64,000 nt of DNA, from positions 11,113-75,112 of the forward strand of contig CALARR010000058.1 in the NCBI GenBank assembly GCA_937889015.1. The letters are read 5' to 3'. The notes under the pieces were generated by a model. The model had not been told where the DNA came from and did not search any database. It saw nothing but the letters and a program-made list of their open reading frames with translations. The position numbers were made by a program, and so were the translations under genes. Positions 42,573 through 50,078 of this stretch are shown here, one piece after another. Numbering within the stretch: the first letter of the stretch is position 1; each line of letters starts with the position of its first letter. This DNA is from an uncultured Planctomycetales bacterium. Its GTDB lineage: Bacteria; Planctomycetota; Planctomycetia; Pirellulales; Thermoguttaceae.

Positions 42573-44622
42573 AGCGCGTGGCGTGCAGCTCTTGCCGCGA
42601 GGTCTCTGCGCCGCGCTGAATCGTGGCCGTGTACGTCCCCGCGGGCAGATAGAGCACTGCGAACCGGCTGGGGACCAGGGCCTGCAGGACCTCGGCTCCG
42701 CCGCGCTGCAGGGTCAACGTGGCGGCTTCTGCGCCCAGGTCGACTTCGACGCGCGCCGGCCAGTTGACGGCGCGTGCCAGGCGCACGGCGACGCTCGGAA
42801 GACTAGCGTTGCGCGGATTCCAGTACTTGGGCCCCGCCGCGAGCATGCGGTCCATCTGCTGGCGAGCCTGGTCCAAGTAGCCGGGGTCGCCGCAGGCCTC
42901 GTGGGCGGCCAGCAGGATGTCGCAATAGATCTCCTGCGACTGGCTGATGCCCCAGTCGTCCTGGTTGTAGCCGTATTCCGGTTCCACGCGCCCGCCATCG
43001 AGGAACTGCTGGCCGAACAGGCCCGCCACGCTGTCCAGCTTGCGGAACGTGGCCAGTTGCTTGTCCAGGTAGTCGAGGAAGTAGCGTTTGTCCTGGGGCG
43101 TGTCGGCCAGATGCGCGGCCAGGGCCATCTGGTAGTTGCTGTTGAAGCGGCCGTCGCCGTACATCCGTCGCGACAGGGGCCGGACGTTGATCCACCAGTG
43201 CCGGGTAAAGTGCCCCACCTCATTGCCCAGCCATGCCGCGTCGATGTAGTCGCGGCCGTGGCGGTAGACCATCTCTTTAAGCAGCGGCAGAGCGGTGAGT
43301 TCGTACTGCCGGAAGACGTCGCGAATATAGTAGATCGAGTCGCTGTCGTCGCTGACGCCCGCCTCCTTGGAACTGAGTTGCACCTCGACGTTGTAGGAGA
43401 CGTCGGGATTCTCGGCGTCGATGAACAAGGGGACGTAGGCTCGCTGCGGATTGCGGCGGTGGTTCCAGACGAACTGGTTGAGTTCCAGCACGCGGTCGCG
43501 CCATTTCGCGTCCTTGGTGTACTGGAAGAGCAAGGCCATGGCCGTGCCCAGGCGTCCGTAGTAGTTGATCTTCACGCCGGGGACGAGGCGTCGGCCTGTA
43601 TCCAGGTCGACCACGCCATACAGCCCTTGTCCTGGCAGCCAATGCTGCCGCCAGATCGCATCCAGGTAGTCGGCCGCTGCCTGGAGCGCTTGGGCGTCGT
43701 CGGCGAGGGCGGCGGCAAAATCGGCGGCCCAGGGCGCGGCGTCCACGCAATGCGCGCGCCGCGGCTTGGGCTTGGGCAGGTCCCGCTCGAACAGGCCGCC
43801 GATCTTCATTGGCACCAGTCCGCGGTCGGCGTCCAGGCGTGCAAAGTAATCGGCAAACGTGCGGCGATAGGCTTCGATCATGGGCCGATAGTTCAGTTCG
43901 CGCCAGCGATCGTAGTGCCAGGTCATGCGCAGCGTCTTGCGTCCCAGTTCGTCGGCCACGCGGAGCATGGCCGCCGCGCAGTACGGATCGAGGCTGTAGT
44001 AGGTCTCAGCGCAGCCGTCGGGACGCGGGGCCGTGCCGAAGGGCCCGGTTCCCACAGGGTGGTCCCAGTGGAAGGTCGGACGCACGCGATCGCGCTGTCG
44101 TGTGCGATTGAGCCACTGCAGGTTGCTCCAGGCGCGGATGGCAATCAGCTTGTCGGCTGCCCATTTCCGCTCATCGTCCCAGGCGCGTTTGCTCACCGCC
44201 CAGACGGCCCAGGGGTGATCGATCCGTTGATTGCGCAGCTCGTGGTAGAACCCGTCGATCCGGGGAACGAGGTCCTCGGCCCGGCCGGACAGCACGCTTC
44301 GCTGCATGGCCTTGCGCAGGCCTTCGCCGTCCGCCCAGCGGATGCTGGCCGCGTAGACCTGGCGGTCGAGTGGGTCGCGGAACCACTCCGGCTTGGCCGT
44401 CAGGCCCGACAACCCTACGCGAAAATGTCGCTGGGCAATGTCCGCGGCCAACTGCGAACCGGCCACGATGCCCCGCACCAGCGACGTCTTCTCCGCAAGT
44501 TCCAGCGACTGCCAGCGCGCGGCGGGCGAATCCGCGTCCGGAGTGGCCTCCTCTCCGGCGCCAGGCCCCGCCATCGTCAGCCACGCCAATACCACGACCA
44601 GAAGGCGTATCGGTGAGTTCAT
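42571..44622 (-). CDS. Secreted protein of unknown function, probable alpha/alpha-barrel
   Basis: I do not recognise this 683-residue family. It has a signal peptide (LLVVVLAWLTMAGPGAG). A long helix-rich body of repeated paired helices contains many Trp/Tyr/Asp patches (TFHWDHPVGTGPFG, ETYYSLDPYCAAAMLRVADE, VEPEYGYNQDDWGISQSQE). The end is a small beta domain (residues about 620-683, VEVDLGAEAATLTLQRGGAE). The helix pairs and aromatic-acidic clusters resemble six-hairpin or (alpha/alpha)6 glycosidases and polysaccharide lyases, so a carbohydrate-active role is a reasonable inference but unproven. It lies 12 bases downstream of the PQQ-like propeller gene on the same strand, so the two are probably co-transcribed. 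Confidence 0.7.
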   Translation of the reverse strand: MNSPIRLLVVVLAWLTMAGPGAGEEATPDADSPAARWQSLELAEKTSLVRGIVAGSQLAADIAQRHFRVGLSGLTAKPEWFRDPLDRQVYAASIRWADGEGLRKAMQRSVLSGRAEDLVPRIDGFYHELRNQRIDHPWAVWAVSKRAWDDERKWAADKLIAIRAWSNLQWLNRTRQRDRVRPTFHWDHPVGTGPFGTAPRPDGCAETYYSLDPYCAAAMLRVADELGRKTLRMTWHYDRWRELNYRPMIEAYRRTFADYFARLDADRGLVPMKIGGLFERDLPKPKPRRAHCVDAAPWAADFAAALADDAQALQAAADYLDAIWRQHWLPGQGLYGVVDLDTGRRLVPGVKINYYGRLGTAMALLFQYTKDAKWRDRVLELNQFVWNHRRNPQRAYVPLFIDAENPDVSYNVEVQLSSKEAGVSDDSDSIYYIRDVFRQYELTALPLLKEMVYRHGRDYIDAAWLGNEVGHFTRHWWINVRPLSRRMYGDGRFNSNYQMALAAHLADTPQDKRYFLDYLDKQLATFRKLDSVAGLFGQQFLDGGRVEPEYGYNQDDWGISQSQEIYCDILLAAHEACGDPGYLDQARQQMDRMLAAGPKYWNPRNASLPSVAVRLARAVNWPARVEVDLGAEAATLTLQRGGAEVLQALVPSRFAVLYLPAGTYTATIQRGAETSRQELHATR

Positions 44623-44634
44623 GCCCCATCGCTC

Positions 44635-45939
44635 CTATTTGGCGCTCAGATCCGCACACACCAGTTCCTTGTCGTTGCGCGCGAACACATGGCGATAGGC
44701 GAAGGCCGGGTGTGACCAGGTCACGCCGCCGCGCCGGCCGGGCATCTGCGCCTGCGTTGGTTCAATAAGCCTGGCCCGGCTGATCTCCCGAAAACCGTCG
44801 GGCGTGAGTTGGGCGATGATCAACTCGCCGCGCTCATTGAACAGCCAGGTGCGCTCGCCGTTGCGAATCAGGTGGACCGTGGCGAACTTATCCTCGGGCA
44901 CGGCCGACTTGTCTTCCCAGACTTGCTCGCCCGTGTCCAGCTTCAGGCAGCGCAGCACGCCGCGTCCGTCGGCTCCGTAGATGTGTTGTCCGTCGATGAA
45001 GGGCGTCGAGTTCAGGCAGTGCAGTGCTTTGCCGTCCGGGACTTCTTTCTTCTTGCGGTGCCAGACAACTTCCATATGCGGCTTGTCGGGCGACAGTCGC
45101 AGCAGCACGCTTCCGTGATGGGCCTCCGAAATCAGCAGCAGATCGCCATGCACCACCGGCGTGGCGATGCCGATGGGCCAACTCTGCCAGGGCATGGCGT
45201 AGTCCCAGAGCAGGTTGCCGCGCTGGGCATCCAGCCCCACGATCCGGTCGCCCGTCTGGCACACCAGCACGCGGCGGCCGGCCTGAGCGACGACCATGGG
45301 CGCCGCGTAGCAGGCCGGGTCGGGCAAGGCTTTCCAACGTTCTTGGCCGCTGCGCTTGTCGAAGGCGCACACGCAGGCGCCCTCCTCGCCGCCGATTTGC
45401 ACGATCAGCAACTCGCCCTCCACCACGGGCGAGGCGGCAATGCCCCAGTTGGGCATGCGGATCTGGTACTCGGCTTTCAGGTCCCGCTGCCAGCGCACTG
45501 CGCCGGTGGCCGCATCCAGGCAGACCAGGTGTCCCATGGCTCCCAGGCCATAGGCGCGATCTTCGTCGATCAACACCGAGGCGCGCGGCCCGGCGCGATA
45601 GCCGAAGCCCTCATACTTGCAGGCATAACTGTGCGACCAGAGGTTTTTGCCGGTCTGCCACTGGTAACAGTGGATCCGTTCGTTTTCGGCGGGCTCGCTC
45701 ACGTGATCGGCGACATAGACGCGTCCCTGGGCCACGGTCGGACCGCAGTAGCCGCTGCCCAGGGGCACGCGCCACTTGATGGCGATCTCCGGGCCGGGGA
45801 ACTTGCTGATGATCCCCGTTTCGCGCCATACGCCGTCGCGGTGCGCGCCGCGCCATTGCGGCCACTCGTCGGCCGGGGCTGTTGCGAAACAGACAGCGAG
45901 ACCGAGCACGCAAGTGCAGATGGTGGATTTCGCGATCAT
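44635..45939 (-). CDS. Secreted PQQ-like beta-propeller protein
   Basis: ATG 45939 leads a signal peptide (MIAKSTICTCVLGLAVCFATA), with AGG eight bases upstream; the frame is open to 46020. The 434-residue protein starts the mature part with EWPQWRGAHRDGVWRETGI, the usual opening of planctomycete outer-membrane-assembly/PQQ-like propellers. It then shows blades with the pattern LVCLDAATGAVRWQRDL, VCAFDKRSGQERWKALP, IVGLDAQRGNLLWDY and LRCLKLDTGEQVWED. No dehydrogenase active site for PQQ catalysis is present, so it is probably a binding or scaffold protein rather than an alcohol dehydrogenase. Its gene lies immediately upstream of the unknown alpha-barrel protein, which may be its partner. 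Confidence 0.83.
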   Translation of the reverse strand: MIAKSTICTCVLGLAVCFATAPADEWPQWRGAHRDGVWRETGIISKFPGPEIAIKWRVPLGSGYCGPTVAQGRVYVADHVSEPAENERIHCYQWQTGKNLWSHSYACKYEGFGYRAGPRASVLIDEDRAYGLGAMGHLVCLDAATGAVRWQRDLKAEYQIRMPNWGIAASPVVEGELLIVQIGGEEGACVCAFDKRSGQERWKALPDPACYAAPMVVAQAGRRVLVCQTGDRIVGLDAQRGNLLWDYAMPWQSWPIGIATPVVHGDLLLISEAHHGSVLLRLSPDKPHMEVVWHRKKKEVPDGKALHCLNSTPFIDGQHIYGADGRGVLRCLKLDTGEQVWEDKSAVPEDKFATVHLIRNGERTWLFNERGELIIAQLTPDGFREISRARLIEPTQAQMPGRRGGVTWSHPAFAYRHVFARNDKELVCADLSAK

Positions 45940-46062
45940 GAGGCAACCTGCGGCGGGAGTTGTCTTTGGTGTTCGAGGGGGAATAAGGATATGCGCAATG
46001 GGCTCCGCCCACGGCGACAATGCGGCTGTGGATTCCCAACCAACACCGGAGACAAGCGGTCC

Positions 46063-48231
46063 TCAGGGCTCGTCGAACGCCACACGGACTACCAGGTCCG
46101 AGCAGCTCTGGCTGTCGACGCGCACGCGGACCTGGGCCCAACGCGTCTCACCCATCTCCGGACTGTTGGCTGCGCCGAAGGCCATTTCGTTCTTGACGCC
46201 GCTGGCGGGCTTGAATTTGCCCGCCGCGTCCAATCGCAGTTTGCCGTCCACGTACACGCGCAGGTCCTGGTTCTTCATCACCACGCGGTACTCGTGGAAG
46301 TCGCTGGTGGTGTCCATCTTGCAGGTCAGGCCGCGGTTGCTCCACAGGCCGATGTGATCGGGGCACAACCGCAGCCGTTCGTGCGATACGCCGTTGGAGA
46401 GCAAGAGGAAGCTGGAGCCCGAGACGACCTTGGCCCGAGCCTCGACGACCGTTTCCGCCTGCGGATCGGCGCCCCAGGGGAAGCGCCAGTAGTGGAAATC
46501 GCCCTGTTGTTGGCCGCGATCGGCGATCAGCAACGCGCCGTCCTCGAGCTTCTCTTCGGTGCGAGCCGAGCCCGTGTCGCGAACCCATGGTTTTTGCGGC
46601 AAGCGTTTGCCGTCGTAGACCAAGGTCCACTGGTCGTCGTTGGGGCGAGCGTTTGGATCGACGGCGATTTCCACCTGGTTATCGCCCTGGCGCACAAACT
46701 GGACCGGCACATTCAGGTCGAGCCAGCCTTTGTCGAGCTTGCCGCCGGTGAGCTTCTGCCCATTGAACGTCACGGCGACGCGTTCGGCGCGCTTCAGTCC
46801 CGGCATTTCCAGGTGGCAGGTCACTTGCGTTTTGTGCCCGGCCTTCTGCACTGCGGCCAGGTCGTCGCCGATGGTGATCGGCAGGCTCAGGGGCTGGCCG
46901 ATGCGCACGGTTTTGGAGTGGCCGGGTCCGAAGATCGTCACCTTCTGGTGCTTCTCGCCGTCCTTCAGCCACGAGTTGGGCTTGCCGTCGCGGATGGAGA
47001 CGAAGTACAGCTTGCTCATCGTGCGGAGCTTCTGGGGATCGCCCACCTCGCTCCACACGGGCGACTTGGGATTGAACAAGTTGAAGACGTGGATCCCGTC
47101 GGCCCCGGCCAGCCAGGCGTTGGCCGCTCGGCCGCGGTAGCTTTCCGGCGAACCGCGGCGGAAGCGGCTTTCGCCCTTGACGCGCGAATCGCTCAAGCAG
47201 GGATACACGGTTACGCCGTAGCGATGCCCCAAGTCGACGCTGTATTGCCACGGATTGAGCTGGAAATAACAGGTGGTGATGAGCATGTCCAAGAGGCCCT
47301 TCTGCAACCACTGCTGCAGATCGAAACCCATGTCGCGGCAGAACTCGACCGAGTCCGGCACGCGGATGGCCACCAGAATGGGCCGGCCGCGGGCCATGCC
47401 GACCTCTTCGGTCATGGCGCGCACGCGGGCCATGAACTCGCTCAGCATGGCGCGCTCGGCGTCGTTGGCCGCCCCGCCAAAGGCCGTGCTCTTGAAGTAA
47501 CACAGGTGCCGGAAGTAGTCCAACTCGATCCCGTCCACGTCGTAGTTGCGACAGACCTCTTCCAGATAGCGGAAAGCCAGGTCGCGAATCTCGGGGCGGG
47601 CGTAGTCGACCGAACTCCAGCGCCCAAAGGGTGAACGCTTGATCGGATCGCCCACCAGCCAGTCCGGGTGCTCCATCTTCAAGGGCGGGTAGAGCAGATA
47701 GGGCTTGTCGGGCCGATGGGCCGCGTCGTGCGTGTCGTTCATCCGCATCGACCAGAAGCTCTCCATGCCGTGCTGATGCGCGAAGTCCACGTTCACCTTC
47801 AGGCAGTCCGCGCCCTGGGCGATCATCTCCTGGGCCACGTTGCGCATGGTGGGTTGGATGTCGTACTTTTGCGACTGCCGATCGAGGACCGTGCCGACCT
47901 TGGTGCCGTGGGTGAAGAAACTGAAGCCCGAGCTGATCGAGCAATAGGCGACCGCGTCCACCTGGGTGCCGACCAACGCCGTGGTGCGCATGGCCAGGAA
48001 GTCCTCGGCTGTCAGCGGCTTGTCCTTGGGGTAGTACAGACAGTCGCAGCCGTCATTGTTGAAGATCACGCGGCGCTGGCGATGGGCCAGTTCCTTGCGC
48101 GTCTGGCGAAGCTGGTCCAACGACAAGGGTTTCTTGGCGGTCGCGTTTTGGGCGGCTGCATTTCCTGTGCCCAGAGCAAGGAGCACGACGGCGGCCACTG
48201 GATAGAGAAACAAACGTACGGCACATCGCAT
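46063..48231 (-). CDS. Secreted GH10-like (GHL10/alpha-amylase-superfamily) glycoside hydrolase with C-terminal sandwich
   Basis: The 722-residue protein has a signal peptide (LFLYPVAAVVLLALGTGNAAA). A TIM-barrel region covers residues about 55-400. YDVDGIELDYFRHLCYF near residue 230 is the hallmark of the GHL10 group, where the Glu or Asp pair is expected to be catalytic. GMESFWSMRMNDTHDA and ADGIHVFNLFNP are further conserved barrel strands. Residues about 540-720 form a beta-sandwich (SSFLLLSNGVSHERLRL, DLRVYVDGKLRLDAAGKF) resembling LamG/concanavalin-type modules. Substrate is unknown. It is the first gene of a likely three-gene minus-strand run with the PQQ-like propeller and the unknown alpha-barrel protein (123-base gap). 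Confidence 0.78.
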   Translation of the reverse strand: MRCAVRLFLYPVAAVVLLALGTGNAAAQNATAKKPLSLDQLRQTRKELAHRQRRVIFNNDGCDCLYYPKDKPLTAEDFLAMRTTALVGTQVDAVAYCSISSGFSFFTHGTKVGTVLDRQSQKYDIQPTMRNVAQEMIAQGADCLKVNVDFAHQHGMESFWSMRMNDTHDAAHRPDKPYLLYPPLKMEHPDWLVGDPIKRSPFGRWSSVDYARPEIRDLAFRYLEEVCRNYDVDGIELDYFRHLCYFKSTAFGGAANDAERAMLSEFMARVRAMTEEVGMARGRPILVAIRVPDSVEFCRDMGFDLQQWLQKGLLDMLITTCYFQLNPWQYSVDLGHRYGVTVYPCLSDSRVKGESRFRRGSPESYRGRAANAWLAGADGIHVFNLFNPKSPVWSEVGDPQKLRTMSKLYFVSIRDGKPNSWLKDGEKHQKVTIFGPGHSKTVRIGQPLSLPITIGDDLAAVQKAGHKTQVTCHLEMPGLKRAERVAVTFNGQKLTGGKLDKGWLDLNVPVQFVRQGDNQVEIAVDPNARPNDDQWTLVYDGKRLPQKPWVRDTGSARTEEKLEDGALLIADRGQQQGDFHYWRFPWGADPQAETVVEARAKVVSGSSFLLLSNGVSHERLRLCPDHIGLWSNRGLTCKMDTTSDFHEYRVVMKNQDLRVYVDGKLRLDAAGKFKPASGVKNEMAFGAANSPEMGETRWAQVRVRVDSQSCSDLVVRVAFDEP

Positions 48232-48535
48232 GGTGCAAAACCTCCGATTGGCAGGCGATAGTCAAGAGGGGGATAGCCCCATTCTATCGGCTCGGAGAGA
48301 GCCCCTGCAATGTGCCGTGGACAGGTTTTCCGAACGCCGGCGAGAATCTACCGGACAGGTTGATGGATCACGAAAACAGGAAAGCACAAAAGCAGATTTG
48401 TCCTATTGACGCTGGTCAGCTCCCTTTCGTGTTCTCGTGCCTTCGTGCTCCCATTCTGTCTTCTGTCTGCCGTGGCGCGCGAAACGGTTGCGCGGCCAAG
48501 GGTGTGGCGGCCGTTTCGGATAGAGGCTGGCGAGA
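48232..48535. other. Intergenic region, no gene or structure seen
   Basis: About 300 bases between two minus-strand genes. I found neither a coding frame with a start signal nor a repeat. Confidence 0.35.
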
Positions 48536-48940
48536 TCATTCCGCCACGGGCACGGGCAGCTTGCCTTGCTGGATCAGTTCGCCGAAGGTGGGAGACTTCG
48601 GGTTCTTGGGGTCGCTGCGCACGGCGGCCACCTTCTCCAGGGCCTCGCGGATCGCCTTCGGGTTGTCCTTGTCCTTATCCTTGCTGATCAGCCTGCTCAA
48701 TGCCTGCCCGTAGTCGTTGCGATCCTTCTTGCTCATGCCCACGTGACAGATGTTGCACTTCGCCGCGTCCACGGCCTTGCTCAGGGCCCTGTGTGCCGGC
48801 TGCGTGCTGTCGGGCTTGATGTACAGGGCTTCAAACTGGTCCTTGAAGGCCTTCACCGCATGGGCCGGGGCCACCCCCAGGGCGATCAGGGCAATGGTCA
48901 ACGCACCACACAAGCTCCCACGAATCGCCGAACGGTTCAT
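48536..48940 (-). CDS. Small secreted protein with a CxxCH haem-binding motif
   Basis: ATG 48940 has AGGAG seven bases upstream and heads a signal peptide (GSLCGALTIALIALGVAPAHA). The 134-residue protein contains CNICHVG at about residues 62-68, a c-type haem attachment motif in an exported protein. A Lys/Asp-rich stretch follows (SKKDRNDYGQALSRLISKDK), and the tail ends in GELIQQGKLPVPVAE. It resembles a family of small planctomycete proteins with one CxxCH. Haem attachment and electron transfer are plausible, but no distal ligand can be assigned, and CxxCH may also bind metal. The frame is open to 49144, but that sequence is Ala/Pro/Gly-rich and not coding-like. Confidence 0.72.
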   Translation of the reverse strand: MNRSAIRGSLCGALTIALIALGVAPAHAVKAFKDQFEALYIKPDSTQPAHRALSKAVDAAKCNICHVGMSKKDRNDYGQALSRLISKDKDKDNPKAIREALEKVAAVRSDPKNPKSPTFGELIQQGKLPVPVAE

Positions 48941-49299
48941 CACATCGCTCCTGCAGTCTGAAAAGGAAGTTTGCCGACCGAAAGTGTCATTTTGTCTTCG
49001 GCCGTAGCGTGCGGCAAGGCGTGCCGGCCATCCCAGAACGACCGGGCAGCCGCACACGACACCTCTTTCGCCACCGGCTGGCGCCGTGGGGCCGGGACCA
49101 TCGCCGGCGGTCGCCGGCCCTCCTGCCGACTGGGATTCGCGCACGCCACGTGTCTTCAGGCTCGACGGTAATAGTTGGCCGAAGGCCTATCGCGGGCTAT
49201 GGCGTACCCCCCGAAGAATGCGTTGCGGCGATGGACAACGATGGATATACTCCCCCCCTTGTCACTCCTTGTCCAGGCTTGAGGCTTTCTGAGGGTTCG
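48941..49299. other. Divergent intergenic region, no gene seen
   Basis: The 359 bases between the CxxCH gene and the HTH-EIIA gene should hold two promoters. None could be placed. Confidence 0.35.
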
Positions 49300-49989
49300 A
49301 TGGAACTGACGGTTCGCGATTCGGCCAAACTGCTCCGCGTCTCCGAGAAGACCATCTATCGGTGGGTGCAGCAGAAGAAACTGCCGGCTTACAGGGTCAA
49401 CGAGCAGTACCGCTTCAATCGGGCCGAACTGTTGGAATGGGCCACGTCGCAGCGGATTCAGATCTCGCCCCAGATCTATGAGGAACCGAACGGCCACGGC
49501 GTTGTCACACTGACCGATGCCCTTCGTGCGGGAGGTGTCTATTACCGAGTTGGGGGAGACGACAAAGCCTCTGCCCTGCAGGCGATCGTGGAGTTGATGC
49601 CCCTGCCGGAGAAGGTCGACCGCCAGTTCCTGCTGGAGGTCCTGCTGGCGCGTGAATCGTTGGGCTCGACTGCCTTGGGCGATGGCATCGCCGTGCCGCA
49701 CGTGCGGAACCCGATCGTGATGCACATTCCGCGGCCCATGATGACCTTGTGCTTCCTGGAACGGCCGATCGAATTCGGCGCCATGGACGGCAAGCCGGTA
49801 CACACGCTGTTCACCATCGTCAGTCCCACCATTAAAGCGCACCTCAACTTGTTGGCCCGGCTGGGTATGGCGCTGCGCCAAGCGGCGTTTGCCCAGGTGA
49901 TTGTCGCCAAGGGAACGCGGCAAGAGATTCTGGACCAGTGTCAAGTTCTGGATCGCAGCATCCCGCCGCACGCCGAGCAAGGCGGGTAG
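49300..49989 (+). CDS. HTH-EIIA fusion: PTS nitrogen-type IIA domain with excisionase-like HTH
   Basis: ATG 49300 has GAGGG 4-5 bases upstream. The 229-residue protein joins an excisionase/MerR-type winged HTH (residues 1-50: LTVRDSAKLLRVSEKTIYRW, LPAYRVNEQYRFNRAELLEW) to a PTS EIIA type-2 (PtsN-like) domain (residues about 67-215). The phosphorylation site is His134 in GDGIAVPHVRNP. PtsN-like proteins receive phosphate from EI(Ntr)-NPr and regulate rather than transport. The HTH would let this one bind DNA directly, giving a one-protein phospho-controlled switch. It is followed by 89 bases, including a GGTGGG-type hairpin, and then the Hyf-like cluster on the same strand, which makes that cluster a candidate target (inference). 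Confidence 0.88.
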   Translation: MELTVRDSAKLLRVSEKTIYRWVQQKKLPAYRVNEQYRFNRAELLEWATSQRIQISPQIYEEPNGHGVVTLTDALRAGGVYYRVGGDDKASALQAIVELMPLPEKVDRQFLLEVLLARESLGSTALGDGIAVPHVRNPIVMHIPRPMMTLCFLERPIEFGAMDGKPVHTLFTIVSPTIKAHLNLLARLGMALRQAAFAQVIVAKGTRQEILDQCQVLDRSIPPHAEQGG

Positions 49990-49998
49990 CTTCGCGTC

Positions 49999-50026
49999 GG
50001 GTGGGGCTCGCTTCGCTCGACCCACC
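49999..50026. repeat. REP-like hairpin between HTH-EIIA and the Hyf-like cluster
   Basis: GGTGGG (50000-50005) and CCCACC (50021-50026) enclose GCTCGCTTCGCTCGA, a common bacterial intergenic palindrome. It could slow read-through from the HTH-EIIA gene. A weak similar sequence lies at about 34460. Confidence 0.55.
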
Positions 50027-50078
50027 GCCGAAATCTGGCTTATCGTAGCGGAGATGGAAACTTGTACAACGACCGACC

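Noticed and set aside
41446..44616. A 1,056-codon plus-strand open frame
   Set aside because: It overlaps the HtrA gene and the opposing 683-residue gene, both with better starts, signals and family support. High GC makes long shadow frames common.
44809..47634. A 941-codon plus-strand open frame
   Set aside because: It is antisense to the PQQ-like and GHL10-like genes, which have signal peptides and recognisable repeats.
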